Source of the DNA: Corylus avellana
Taxonomy: Eukaryota > Streptophyta > Magnoliopsida > Fagales > Betulaceae
Direction: 5' to 3'
Length of the DNA: 64,000 nucleotides
NCBI RefSeq assembly: GCF_901000735.1
Contig: NC_081545.1
Coordinates: 434,001 to 498,000 of the forward strand
Below the pieces are notes generated by a model that saw only the letters and a list, made by a program, of their open reading frames with translations, searched no databases and was not told the origin of the DNA. Shown here in pieces: positions 38,430 through 50,625 of the stretch (positions are counted from its first letter, which is position 1; each line of letters opens with the position of its first letter). The translations under genes and the position numbers were made by a program.

Positions 38430-38449
38430 NNNNNNNNNNNNNNNNNNNN
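38430..38449. other. Assembly gap (20 N)
   Basis: Twenty undetermined bases joining two contigs whose facing ends are the same sequence. Confidence 1.
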
Positions 38450-39427
38450 CAACAAAACATGGTTAAATCTTCATGGAGAACTTACAGCATTGAACAACTT
38501 GACCACTGAAACTCCAGCAACGCACATGGAAAATGTGAACTATTATAAAGTAGGCAAAACAATCTGATAAAACCAGTGCCCTTGTGACATAAATCTCAAG
38601 TAACAAACATAAATGCATTACCTCCTTTTGCAGCAACACCTATTAGAAACTTCTCTTGCGAATCCAAATAATTAGCAGGTTTGACATGCCCCCTTTCTCC
38701 CACCTATATCATATGAATGAAAAGTACAAAACTCATAAGCAACCAATCATATATTATAGGGGAAGATTAATGATTTAAATGCGCACAAACGCATGAAACA
38801 CTTATGCTTGTCATAACAACTGGTTTTGAAATTGAATTACCAAGTGTTTTTCCTTCTTGGCCTCCCCCTTGACCTTCCGTTCAGCCTCCTCTTCTGCAAG
38901 CTTCTCTGCAATGAGCTTCCTGTCCGCCGACAAAACTGGACCCTGCAAAGCAAAAGACAAACTTTATACAAATCTCATTGTATTAAAAAGCAACTAAACA
39001 GTTATCCTAGCCTATCTTACGAGTGAATCAGTAGTCACGCTCTTCATGATAATATTGCTGAATGCCATCTTGAATGCTCTACAGCCCTCCGCAAACTTCG
39101 TAATTCCGAGTTGAATTTCACCATCTTCTTCATCATCAGAAACCCCATTATCCATATTCACATCCCCTCCTTCTTACTCAGGACGTTCCTCATCTCTGAT
39201 CACGGGCATAGGGTTCTAGTCAACATGATCATCACCATCACCATCATCATCATCCTCGCCCGAATTGTACTCTCGTGCCCGCTTGCGAAACAGTTTCTTC
39301 ATTTTCCTGTCAATCTTCTTACCCTTTTTGCCATGTTCAATGCCCTGTAGCAAGAGCCCTTCTTCTTCCCTATATTCCTTTTCATCGGAACCTTTGCCGG
39401 TTCTGCCACATGGGTTTCCTCAGTCAT
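38450..39427 (-). pseudogene. RRP15-like 5' part, redundant contig copy
   Basis: Exons 39021-39427, 38841-38942, 38622-38703 and 38486-38505 repeat exons 1-4 of the RRP15-like gene at +2370. Both in-frame stops recur (39216-39218 and 39174-39176), which argues that they are real and not base-call errors. The copy stops at the N gap, so exons 5-8 are absent. I treat it as the same locus assembled twice, not a second gene. Confidence 0.85.
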
Positions 39428-39588
39428 GCCCCAACTCACCGATAGTTCAACCAGTTGAAATCTTAACTTTCTCAGAGACAATCGAAGACCTATACCACCG
39501 ATTCCAAATAAGAAAGAAAAAATTTGGGTCTTTTCAATTACGTGAAATTTCGGTCTGTGTGTATAAATCAAAGGCAATCTAGAGATAG

Positions 39589-40060
39589 TAGGAGTGTTAA
39601 AAAAAAAAAAAAAAAAAAAAAAATTATATCGGGTACCACCCGGTAATTGGAAAACTAGTTTTGAAACCGGTTAGCAAAAACTGATAATTGGCTACCCGGT
39701 TTTGGTTCTGATTTTTGACACTTATAACCGGTAATCGGGTATATATATAAAATAATTTTTTTTAAAAAAAAAAAAAATGTAAAAAAACAGTAGTAATTTT
39801 AGAGTTTTAACAAATCTAATAAAATAACAATGAGATCATCTAAAGGCCGCAAATTATTAGAATTAAGCACAAAAATTAGACTCAAATACCTCAAATAAAT
39901 ACAAAATTAAGTCGGTTACCGCGGTCAAATAACCGAGATTTTCAATTTGGAAGCGGCGATTATTAACGCTCTTAAATTGTCGGTTCCGGTTCAAACTTTC
40001 AAAAAAAGCGGGCACCAGGTCGATTCTTGATTTTGTGATGTCCGAGAGCGGGTGGCTTGC
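39589..40060. mobile_element. Redundant, distorted copy of the hAT-like MITE
   Basis: The left end (TAGGAGTGTTAA after AGAGATAG at 39581-39588) and the first about 190 bp match the element at 37219. After 39777 the copy is shortened and heavily altered, and the right terminus cannot be found. The right limit given is approximate. Poor consensus in homopolymer-rich sequence, or a diverged haplotype, would explain it. Confidence 0.6.
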
Positions 40061-40683
40061 CCTGGGAGATAGAGATTCGCGGTGATGAGCTTGGATGCAT
40101 GGGACAACAGAAGGGACCAGAATGTACAAAGAAAATAGTACTAGGGTTTTAGCAAAAACCCTTTCTAATTTATTTTTTATTTAAAAAAAAAATGAGAAAA
40201 AAATCAGTGCTTTTTTTTTAGACTCATAAATTCAGTTCATTTGATAACACACAATGATTTCCGTCAAAAAAAAAAAAAAAAATTAAACAAAAATTGAGTG
40301 CAGAAATCTATTTGTTATTTTTGTATGTCACACGGAGTCTTCATAATATTTTTATACCACATACAACTTATTACAAATTGGTGAAAGTTTAGGGACGGAG
40401 GAGGAGGAGGAGACCGATGTAGGCTATATGCCTATGCCCCCAATTCTTTCTTAAGAAAAAAAAAAAAAAAATCAGCCTACGGAAAATTTGTTGACCTTGA
40501 CTCCTGCTCATAATAAACTTTTGGCTTTGTCCACTCATTTTGCATTGTTTTTTTTTTAAAAAAAAAACAAATCGTCGTCGACGTCAAGGTCACGCCGGCC
40601 ACAGGACAAAACGCAGGAATTAACAGACACCGAAACGAGTGCGGTTGAGAGGTTTCAAATAGAAGGTTGACACGTTTGAAAGT

Positions 40684-41956
40684 GGGGCAATGGTAAGCAC
40701 GTGACTGTGTGTCTGTGCACGTGATGGCATCATGTGGTGGTTGGCCCACTTTACCCTCCATTCTGTGACTTCTGTCCTCTTCCAAAACTCTTTTTATTTT
40801 TCTTCTCTTGTATCCATAAATTAATCATGCCAACAATTTTTGAGTTATTGATATATATATATATACCTATTTTTTTTTTTTTTAAAAAAAAAAAAAATTA
40901 TATGATATTATGTATAGTGTTAATTTCTATAAAATTTAATTTAAACTATAAAATAAATATTAATACTATCTATTTTACATTTTTACTTGAAATGAGAAAA
41001 AAAAAAAAAAATCTTATTTCCAGCCTAGTTTGGTATGTTTGTCGTGGAAACCATGAGTGGGCAGGACATTTCAAGTTGGATTACTGACAGCCATTATGAT
41101 CGACGCATGATTTGAAAACAAATAGGAACCATGCATTGAGATGTTTGTAGAGTCTACAGACTTCCAAGAATCTATGAGAAACATCTATATATATAATCTA
41201 AGAGAAACGTACTACGTTATATCTTTCACTGTCAATCATATATAATGGAGAGCAAACTTTTCAAAGATGAGACAATATAGAGTTTACGAGTTGTAAAAAA
41301 TCTCAAAATGAAGTTTGAAAGTTGGATTTGTCCATACAATATATGTCCATGTCATTTACCCAATTTCAATGATATATGCAACAATGCCATTTGGTGATCC
41401 GTCATTAATCCATAGTCAAATCAATCGGTTGTTTAAGCAGCGTTGAATTGATGAATAATGCTACCCACATTCTTTTTGTTTTTATACTAATTTCACATAT
41501 TTTTATGTAGGCTTTTAAAATTGTACTATTAAATTAAAATTTCATCCATAATTCAAGGATAATTTTAAAAATCACATAATTAAGGATATGTGAAATTGAG
41601 AGAGAATGATCCTCTCAATTTCAAATGAGAGGAGCCGGTAGTGCAAGTTGGACAATTTTGCTCCTCATTTAGCACTAATTGGCTCCTCTCCATTTCAAAT
41701 AAAATGAAAATAATTATATTCCAAAAATTAATGTAAAAAAGTGAGGGTGTGTATAACATTAATCTGCACCGAATGAAGTGTTGTACCTATTATCGAAGGG
41801 AGCGTGTGTGAGTGGTATATGTCGCATTATAGCTTTCAAGCCAGCTATATGGGTCAACATTTTATCACCATTCACATGATTTTTAATGTCCATGTATGAT
41901 GCCCTTTCCTTATATCTTTTTTTTTTTTTTTTAAGGAAAATAAAAAAAGAGGTTTC
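40684..41956. other. Intergenic, AT-rich
   Basis: Continues beyond contig overlap 1. Homopolymers and AT-rich spacer with no gene supported. Confidence 0.5.
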
Positions 41957-42263
41957 AACTAGCTAGTTGAACCACAAGGGTGGTAGTTGAGTTGATAAAA
42001 AAATTCTTTTCATCCTAGTGGTCACGTGTTCGAATCTGCTTGCGGTAGTAGATGCCTGAACCAGATGCTACTTTGAAAGGGCTCTACTGGCTCACACCTT
42101 TGTGGGGTTGTGGTGACGGGCTCGCCTTCCCAGGTAGTAGCTATGGCTCAAACCAGACATTCCACAGCGGGTGGGAACTCCGATGGTAATGCCCAAGGGG
42201 AGAAACTACACTGGTCGCCCCTTCCCACCTTTTTAATTAAAAAAAAAAAACTAGCTAGTTGAA
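41957..42263 (+). mobile_element. tRNA-derived SINE
   Basis: A body of about 277 bp (41972-42248) is flanked by a perfect 15-bp direct repeat AACTAGCTAGTTGAA (41957-41971 and 42249-42263). The left part has polymerase III promoter-like boxes: GTGGTAGTTGAGTTGA as box A and GTGTTCGAATCT as box B about 35 bp later. The element ends in an A-rich tail. A long target duplication, internal promoter boxes and an A tail define a SINE inserted in plus orientation. Confidence 0.88.
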
Positions 42264-44060
42264 AGTTTCATTTTATCACCAAAAATTATATGATATTATG
42301 TATAGGGTTAATTAAGGCACAATACTGTGTGTGAATTACTCGAAAATTGAGTACTAATAATTAATCACTCTTGAATTATGTGAAATCAATTCATAATTAA
42401 CTATATATAAAGGCTTTGCATGTGATATGATTTATAAAACAATTTTGTTCATGGTTGAGTGACATGAGCAAGTGATTTAGATTCAGACAAAAACCTGTTT
42501 ATCTTGATGTTTCTAGAGTTGTGTAGAATTTAACAACTCCATACCAACCAACCAACCAAGGATATTTTCTTCTCTTCTCCACATAGGACGACATCATATG
42601 CACATTCAAGCCAGCAAGCAACCCTAAAAGGGTACACGTATGAAGAAAACATTTATCTTCATCTTCTTTTTTATTATTATTATTATTTTGTTTAATTGGA
42701 AAAGGAATCTCATAGATTGTGAAGGTTGAAGGAAGAAGAGGGTGCATCCAAACCGATGGGGACGTGACTTTATACATTTTACATTGCATTAACTATCCAC
42801 GTTGTCCCATTTTCAAACCCCTTGACGACACTTTGCCACCTGGACAATACTGCCGGCCGTGATTGGAGCCCCCCAGCAATTTGTGTCGTTTTTCTAAGCC
42901 CCGTTTAAAGGACGACACGTAGTAAAGGCCATGATGCATAATTCAGGCGGGGTTACCCACTTGTTTGCACGTGAGATTCTTCATGGCTATAGACAATAAG
43001 CACCCTTAGGCCTCAGGTCTCAGCCTCAGGGGGACGAATACACATAACACCCACAAGGTACACGTTGGCATCACGACACACACAACAACATATATGACAT
43101 GTCTAATCAGCGAATACGTGACACTTGTCCATGAACAAGTAAGATGAAAAGGAGGTAGGATGAGGATGATGTGCACCCATTTCACAATGACATGCAGGAG
43201 AAGGACCAAGACTTTTTTGTCATATCGTATATATGCAGTTTGCCTGTTTTAATTTGGTTAGAAATCTCCCATGCATTCATATTTTGCAAAGCCGACAAGA
43301 TTTGTCACTTCAGGCTAGCTAGCTCATCTCTACAGACCATTGTTTCTTGTCCCCTTGCTAGCTACCACCTCAAATGGAATATCATTGATTTATCATCCAA
43401 TTACTCATTAAGGTAAATGCAATTTTGTCCACCACACCACAATTTGTGTCTTTAACTATTTATTCAAAAGCTCTTAATCCATCCTTACATCAATTTCATC
43501 TAGGATGGTCCGATCCATTTTATCGAGATATTAATACAATGACATTTTTTACTCTTTTGACAATTTCACTCACTAATTAATATTTAATAACTTAATACTA
43601 CGCGGCATTACTATGCTACATTATTTATGATTGTGCATTAGTAAACAAGACTAGCTATATATATATATATTAATTTTGTAAACCAAAACCAAATACGATC
43701 ATAAAGTAACCTAACTCTTTAAATTGAAAATTAATAATTTGAACTTTACTCAATGTAAAAATGAAGATTTAGATTCCTGTTTAATTGTATTTGTAATAGA
43801 TAACTTCATGTGACAGGTAATCTAAGCTTTACCGGTTCTGCAATTATCCGAAAAAGGTTGGGCAACATCATTACACGAAATCCCATTTAACTAACACAGT
43901 TAAACTGGGATTTAAGGTATCGAAAAGAAGGTTTACAAGGAGGAAAGAAAAGGTGATGATATAAAGTAACCATGGTTGAAGGAAGATACGCGCCGGAAAC
44001 GGCCAAAGGCTAACCAGGGTTAAGACAAACGGGTTAGATGCTGATAATCGTGGGAGGTGG
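42264..44060. other. Intergenic region upstream of XERICO-like gene
   Basis: No gene is supported. It contains AT-rich spacer and, from about 42780 to 44060, a more complex region with ACGTG-type words (for example CACGTG at 42969-42974) that could belong to the promoter of the RING-H2 gene. Confidence 0.45.
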
Positions 44061-44065
44061 GTGGC

Positions 44066-45656
44066 GTCTATTATATATACGAGGGAGAAGCTGTTTGAAC
44101 AAAGCAGCCATTATATGACCGTCTAAAATCCCACATGTATATGCTTGTGATCCCATGAATCTTTTGTTCATAAGCTCATCTCGGAGATAGAATCTGTATC
44201 TCTTAGCTCACCTTTGTGTAAGTCTTTCTCACACTCACTTCTCTTGTAGAGTTTGCTCGTTTTCCTTTTATGGGTCCTCAAGGAATACAATGATTTGCTT
44301 GTTGGCCATTCTTTTTTTCTTCTGTGTTGTTTGAATCACATGAAAAAATCTAGATCTTGTTTCACCTTGATGTAGTCAAATGGGGTTTTTGGATTAGAAA
44401 ATCGGTTTGTAGATTGAGATCATGTTATGTAAGGATTTCATATTCTATATTACTATGTTTTCTTATATTTATGATCTCCATCTGTCTGAATTGTGCTAGA
44501 TCTTGATGAAGAAGAAGCTTTATCAAGGCTAATTCATCTCCATTGAAAGTTCAAACCTTTTAATAGTTTGACTTCTACAACTCTTCTTGGGCTTTGGATT
44601 TTATTTATTTATTTATTTATTTTCCCTTTTCAATTATCGTCAAACATGGTTTACGACGCAGGATGGTTTCTGCATCATTTTAGTTTCTCCATATATATAT
44701 ATTTTTTTCAATCCTTAATTACTCTCATAATTGTGGAATATTGGGAATATAGCCCTGTTTTTACCTCAATCTTCCCATGGAAGACAGGTTACTAGGACAT
44801 AAGGCTGGTGGTGAGGGGCCATTTTTAACCATCTCATTAAGATATAAAGAAAATTCTTTCCTTCTCTTTTTGTTTTGCTCCCAATCCTTTCCTTGGAGAC
44901 AGCTTGCTAGGACATAAGGCTGGTGGTGAGGGGCCATTTTTAACCATCTCATTAAGATTTAAAGAAAATTCTTTCCTTTTCTTTTTGTTTTGCCCCCCAA
45001 TCCTTTCATTGGAGACAGCTTGCTAGGACATAAGGGTGGTGGTGAGGAGGCACTTTTAACCATCTTATTGAAACCTAAAGAAAATTCTTTCCTTTTCTGT
45101 TTGCTTATATCAAATTACAGTTATTTAAGGGATTATGCCCCTTTTGTGGGTTTATTGCAGATCAGTTTTTATGACTCTCTCTTACTGGATGTGCACCAAT
45201 TTTCTTGCATATCTATATTTGCCACTTTATACGTAAGTACTTTTTTTAAAAGATCAATTTCTGTATCATCGATTCTTGCTCTCTTATTGTTGTCAATAAA
45301 TGATCTGTGTGGGTGAAATTTTAAGGTCTAAGCTCACTCTATTTGTTATTTTCAATATTTTATTAATTGTTTGTCATTTTCTTCTTTGTGTGGTATCCTA
45401 ATCTCTCTTTTACTCATTTCGGATCAGGTATCAAGAAGAGAGTGAGGACACCTTTCCCCTGTTTCGTTCCTTTCTGAGAGATCAAACTGACAATACAATC
45501 TATTCCCCACTTTCTGCCTCTTCCAATTCCACCCGATTTTGTTGTTTCTAAGAATCCTTTTTCAGCCGGGCTGAGTTTGAGCCTTCTATTTTCTAAAAAA
45601 ATATATTTACTTTTGCAATAATTCCAAATCCCCCAAAAAATTAAATTTTGATCAGA
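44066..45656 (+). promoter_or_regulatory. Promoter and 5' leader of XERICO-like gene
   Basis: TATATATA at about 44072-44079 is a good TATA box, with transcription expected to start near 44105. A strong donor GTAAGT at 44218 and an acceptor ending at 45427 (GGATCAG) suggest a 1.2-kb intron in the 5' UTR, followed by leader sequence 45428-45656. The intron contains the triplicated 115-bp unit. All limits are inferred. Confidence 0.5.
44766..45111. repeat. Three tandem 115-bp units in the leader intron
   Basis: Three adjacent units starting near 44766, 44881 and 44997 share GACATAAGGCTGGTGGTGAG, TTTTAACCATCT and AAAGAAAATTCTTTCC. The anchor word GACATAAGG recurs at 44796, 44911 and 45027. Units 1 and 2 are closer to each other than to unit 3. 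Confidence 0.9.
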
Positions 45657-46121
45657 ATGGGTCTCTCAAGCCTCCCAGCTCCATCTGAGGGAGTACTATG
45701 TGTAATCCTGGTAAATACTGCCCTATCCATCTCTATTGTCAAAGGCATAGTCCGAACAATCCTTCACATTGTTGGTATCCATCTGTCATCATCATCAGCT
45801 TCACCCCCATCACCAGATTCCACTCAAAACCCCCCAGAGCCATTCGAATTCCGTCTTACTTCTTCTGAGACTTACATTGAGGAGTTTCGGAGCCGGAGCC
45901 CGGCTATTCGGTTCGATACAGTGTATAGCTGTAAACAGCCTGAAGACGAATGCTCGGTGTGCTTGAGTCAGTTTGAACCTGAATCCGAGATTAACCGCTT
46001 GTCTTGTGGTCATCTTTTTCATAAAGCATGCTTGGAGAAGTGGCTTGACTATTGGAACATTACATGTCCTCTCTGTAGGACTCCCTTAATGCCTGAGGAA
46101 GAAGCATCTTGCATTTGGTGA
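45657..46121 (+). CDS. XERICO: XERICO-type RING-H2 E3 ubiquitin ligase
   Basis: Single-exon gene of 154 residues. It closely follows Arabidopsis XERICO: MGLSSLPAPSEGVLCVILVN at the start, a membrane-type hydrophobic segment (about residues 14-40), a Ser/Pro-rich linker, and a RING-H2 finger near residues 100-141. The finger has the C-x2-C, C-x-H-x2-H-x2-C and C-x2-C ligands visible in CSVCLSQF, CGHLFHKACLEKWLDYW and CPLCRT. XERICO is an E3 ligase that raises abscisic acid levels and drought tolerance and is repressed by gibberellin through DELLA control. The ATG at 45657 fits the family N terminus exactly. The tail is slightly shorter than in Arabidopsis. Orthology is inferred from sequence and neighbourhood. 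Confidence 0.93.
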   Translation: MGLSSLPAPSEGVLCVILVNTALSISIVKGIVRTILHIVGIHLSSSSASPPSPDSTQNPPEPFEFRLTSSETYIEEFRSRSPAIRFDTVYSCKQPEDECSVCLSQFEPESEINRLSCGHLFHKACLEKWLDYWNITCPLCRTPLMPEEEASCIW

Positions 46122-46464
46122 GCATTTACAAGTATGTGACATGTGACTCCAGGGAATTCAATGTACAGCATAGTGTACAGTTACTTTTGTGAATGCATCG
46201 GCTGGGTGTAGTGTTATACGCATATTATGCAGGAGTTCAGATGTGATATGTTGATATGGGTCTTTGAGACCTAATTTTATTATTGTACATATTTTGATGT
46301 TGCTGGTGTTATATGCATTGCACTTCTGGCTTGAGCCTTTTTTGTGGAGAGCTTTTTTATTTTCTGTTGCCTTGGTGCTGTATTTGCCTGGGAATTGGGG
46401 AATCTCTTGATTGAGTAATGAAACATTATTATGCAGAAGTCAGCCATATTTCTTACAACCAGGG

Positions 46465-46800
46465 TTGGAGGAATTCCTACAACCTAACATCTAAAAAAGT
46501 GGCGTGTTCTTTGGCATGTGAGGTGAGATGAGATGAGGAGGGTGTGTTGGTTCCATTTGGTTACATGGAAAACCCAATTATATGCTTAAAAACCACAGGC
46601 ACTATGCCTGCTAAACCTAAGGTGAATTTCTGGCTAGTTGGAGGAATTCCTACAACCTAACATCTAAAAAAATGGCATGTTCTTTAGCATGTGAGATGAG
46701 ATGAAGAGGGTGTGTTGGTTCCATTTGGCTACATGGGAAATCCAATTATATGCTTAAAAACAACAGGCACTATGCCTGCTAAGCCTAAGGAAACGTATGG
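46465..46800. repeat. Tandem duplication of about 170 bp
   Basis: A unit starting GTTGGAGGAATTCCTACAAC at about 46465 recurs at about 46637. The copies share the TGTGTTGGTTCCATTTGG and CAGGCACTATGCCTGCTAA words and differ by roughly 5-10 percent. It lies 3' of the XERICO-like gene. Confidence 0.85.
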
Positions 46801-47199
46801 CTATAGGGTAATGTCTTTAATCCACAAGTAGTCCCCTATCTTTATTCTACTCCTACATTGTAACAGGAATATGTTCTATTTACCCGTATCTTGTTTCGGG
46901 TGTGATAGATAACTATAAGAGAGACCATATAAAAGCTAGGAAACCCCACAAAGCATATTGGATAAAGGGTCTAAGGGAAAGTGCCTGTTAGCCTTATTAA
47001 GTTACCAGAAAAAGGTGCACAAAAGTTTGTAAGCCCACGTCATTCTTACCTTTTATTGGGAACACTTTATTCCTAAGAACAAGCCCTGCCAAAAGAGTTC
47101 AAACTCATCAAAAAAAGAAGAAACAGAAAGGAGGGATGGGGGCACTAATAATTAGCTCGACAAACCGTTTGTCAGAACTCTTGCGTTACTCAAGTTTTT

Positions 47200-48955
47200 T
47201 TCTTTTTACTTAACAAAATTTATTTTCTTTTCATTTTTCTTTTCTCATGTGTTTTATGGGGTTAGGTTAAACACCTTAAGCATTTTATGTTACCTTCAAA
47301 TACAGTGCCAAACTTATATAAAAAAAGGAAGAAATTCAAGATTCGCAAGCAAGAAGTTTTTTTTTTTTTTTTTAATTAAGATTAGTTCATGAGTTTTCTT
47401 GAAATTTTAATTTCAATAATTAGGTTTATAAGATTGAACGTAATTTTAAATAGATTCCTTTATCAACTAGTTGTTCAATTAATGGTGAGTTACATCATAC
47501 CACCAACTCGATAATATGTGGTTCGCATTTAACGCGTCATGTGTTAACCTAATCTTCTATAAGGCAAATCATAAATCTATCTTAAATAAAAAATTTTTAA
47601 AAAGTAGAATAAGACATGACATTAAAGAAAAATAATTTGGTGGCGACTATCAAGATTCAAGGCCAGCCTCCTCTCAAGGCAAGTTGACCATCTCTGACTA
47701 GCCTCTATGAGTGGAGAGCGTGTGGCAGCTCCTCTCTTATGAGGGGATGCCTCCCTTCACTCTAGTCATCAGTTTTTTGAAAAAAAAAAGAAAAAGAAAA
47801 AGAAAAGATAGAATAGATTTATAATTTAATGATATTTATTACATAGAGCGTACCATTGACACATGACGTGTTAGACATCAACCAATATGTCATCAATTTA
47901 GTGGTATGACTTGACACTATCAATTAATTGAATGACAATTTCTCTTGTGCGAACATGTCAAAAAAAAAAAAAAAAGACAATTTAAACAAAGGAAGATTTG
48001 ATTTTTGTTTCAATTTCAGAAGCTAGGTGAAATTTTTTGCTTGCTTCAATAGACATGAATCGTAGAAACCATAGTGCTCCTAATTAAAAAGGGAATTAGA
48101 GTCTATTTGTTTCTCTTTTTTTTTTTCTTTTTTTTACTTACAAATTTTCTTTCTTTTCATTTTTCCTTAAAACATTTTATGTTAAACTTAGATAAAGAAA
48201 GAAATTCAATATTCGTAAGCAAGTAGTAGTTTTTTCAAAAAAAAGAAAAGAAAAAAGATTAGTTCATGAGTTTTCTTGCAATTTTAATTTAGTTTTTAGA
48301 TTTTTAATTTTGATAATTAGGTCTTTAAGATTGAACCTAAGTTTAAATAGGTTTCCCTATCAACTAGTTGTTTAATTAATAGTGTGTTACATCATACCAC
48401 TAGCTCGATGATACGTGACTCGCATCTAACGCGTCATGTGTTAACTGATATTTCACGAAGCAAATTATAAATCTATCATAAATAAAAAAAAAATTAAATA
48501 TGTAGAATATGACATGACATCAAAGAAAATTTGGTGGCAACCATCAAGGCTAGCCTCCTCTAAAGGCAAGTTGACCATCCCTAACTAGCCTCCACGAGGG
48601 GAGGCCATAGCTGTGGGCACTCATCTCCTATGAGGGGGATGACTCCATTTATTATAGTCACCCCATTTATTTTTTGCTTTATTTTTATTTTTTAAAAAGA
48701 AACAATAGTTAAGATAGATTTATAATTTAATGATATTTGTTACATACAACGTACAATTGACACATGACGTGTTAGACATCAACCACTTGACATTGATTTA
48801 GTGGTATGACTTGACACTAATGACAATTTTAACAGTGGAATACTTGATTTTTGTTTCGAGTTTAGAAGCTAGGTGAACTTTTTTGCATACTTTAATTAAT
48901 GGACATAATCTTAGAAACCATAATAGTCCTAATTAAAAGGGAATTAGAGTCTATT
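47200..48955. repeat. Diverged tandem duplication of about 0.9 kb
   Basis: The blocks about 47200-48105 and 48125-48955 align end to end with many small changes. Shared landmarks are ATTAGTTCATGAGTTTTCTT (47381 and 48258), AACGCGTCATGTGTTAAC, CAAGTTGACCATC and GACACATGACGTGTTAGACA. No coding frame is conserved between the copies, so this is repeated non-coding DNA. Homology to a transposon is possible but not seen. Confidence 0.8.
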
Positions 48956-49102
48956 TAGACATGCGATTTTGCAAGACAAATTTTGTTTTTAAATAAATTC
49001 ATGGAAACTTGGAAAGTGTTCCATTTGGGAGTACTTTTGAAAAAGAAATTATGGTTTAAAAAGGTAGAAAAGTCACATTTTTGAATCGTAGGTAAGGGAA
49101 TG

Positions 49103-49213
49103 AATTTTTTTTTTTTTTTTACATGTCTGCACAAGGGGGGAGAGAGATTCGAACTAGTGACATCTGCTTCATGAGACGTGATCTTAGTCGATTGAGCTAC
49201 CTCTTGGGGACAT
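49103..49213 (-). mobile_element. Short tRNA-like SINE, minus orientation
   Basis: Read on the minus strand it starts CCCCAAGAGGTAGCTCAATC, with box A-like GTAGCTCAATCGACTA, box B-like TAGTTCGAATCT, and ends in an A run (T15 on the plus strand at about 49105-49120). The flanks share only GGAATG, a weak target duplication. Sequence on both sides resembles an AT-rich MITE, so the SINE may be nested in it. Confidence 0.6.
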
Positions 49214-50339
49214 GGAATGTACTTTTAAAAATGCATGATTTTAAAGGCGCAATTTCACTAAATGCTAACTATTATTTTAAAATAACAATTTCATTAAATA
49301 GATTTTTATTAAATATGTTTTGAAAGCACTATTTTTCAAACTACACATTTTAAAACCATCAAACTAAACCGACCATTTATCGATGTTTTAGGCTAGAGAA
49401 AAATACCACTTCCTAATTGCTCTTCCTAATAAAATATAGGTATCTTTGGTTAATGTCTTCTGGTCTTGAAATCAGGAAATTATCCTCCATATCAAAAACA
49501 TGTTTACCATTAGTTTTGAGAAAACAAAGTCTCAAAAACTGATAAAATGGGAAATATATTTTCTATATTTTGACACGAGCTCCCCAGAAGCAAGGAAATA
49601 GCAGAAAATCCCAGAAAAGAAAAGAAAAAAGCAAAGTGATTAAGAGAACAAAAAAGAAAAAAGGAAAGTCCACATACCCCTCAAACTACCACTCAATTGA
49701 CAATGTCTCTACCAAACTTTCAATTGTAATAATGTCCCTTCAAACTACCAAAACATTGTCAATGTCCTTCAATGACGTAGTAAAATAAAAACAAAAATAC
49801 TAAAATTTTTGAAAAAAACCTAAAAAAAAAAAAAAATTTTGGTTTTTTTTTTTTTTAATTGAAAATTTTCGTTTTTATTATTATTTTTTTTTAATTCTTA
49901 AATAAAATTTTCCTTTTTGAAAAAATAAAAAAATGTTGGTTTTAAAAAAATAAATTTTTTGTTTTTTTTAAAACATATTTAAAAAAAATCGAATAAAATA
50001 AAAAAATTGTTTTTTTAAATAAAAATTTCCATTTTTTTTTTCAAAAATTGTTTAAAAAAAAATCGTTTAAAATTTTTTTTTTTTTAAAAAATTCTTTTTT
50101 TAAAATTATTATTATTATTATTATTTGAATTATAGGGGTATTTTTCTTATATTGAGAAATATATAGGGGCATTTTGATTTTTTGCTAGTTTTGGGAGGAT
50201 ATTGACAATATTTTGGTAGTTTGGAAGGATATTGTCACAAATTATAATTAAAAATTTGAAAAAATATTGTCAATTGAGTGATAGTTTGAGATGTGTATAA
50301 TGCATATGGACTTTATCCAAGAAAAAATTCACACAACTA
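49214..50339. other. AT-rich intergenic DNA upstream of RNE
   Basis: Dominated by A and T homopolymers (49820-50130). No gene is supported. The last part is the start of the second contig overlap. Confidence 0.5.
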
Positions 50340-50420
50340 CACAAGCGTGGCAATTCGGCACACGTGCCAATAGAAGTAAATACTCGCACAAGCGTGGTAA
50401 TGCGGCACACGTGCCAATGC
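50340..50420. repeat. 47-bp minisatellite, two units (left contig)
   Basis: Two units starting CACAAGCGTGG at 50340 and 50387, each with a G-box core CACGTG inside GGCACACGTGCC. They lie about 210-290 bp upstream of the proposed RNE start codon. The right contig has three units. Confidence 0.85.
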
Positions 50421-50625
50421 CATACAAGGCGCCAAGGCAATCCTATCATCTTCTTCTTCTTCTCTCTTGGCTATCCATCCCCTTTGCCCCGAGTCACACC
50501 ACGTTCAAGGTCACGAGTCACCCTCCTCAAATGTCGAAACTATCCTTCCAGCCATTCCTAATTTACCATCCAAGGACCAGCTCTCATGGCTCGTTGTCCA
50601 TACTCCTCCACTGAAGTTCAAGCTC

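Noticed and set aside
38450..39427. A second RRP15-like gene
   Set aside because: It starts at an N gap and repeats the sequence just before that gap, including both nonsense codons. Contig overlap explains it better than duplication.
40850..41010. Low-complexity A/T tract as an origin or matrix attachment site
   Set aside because: AT-richness alone is common in this genome and no specific motif supports such a call.
49103..49213. A functional tRNA gene
   Set aside because: Box A and B-like words are present but no clean cloverleaf with an acceptor stem is seen, and an A tail follows; a SINE fits better.
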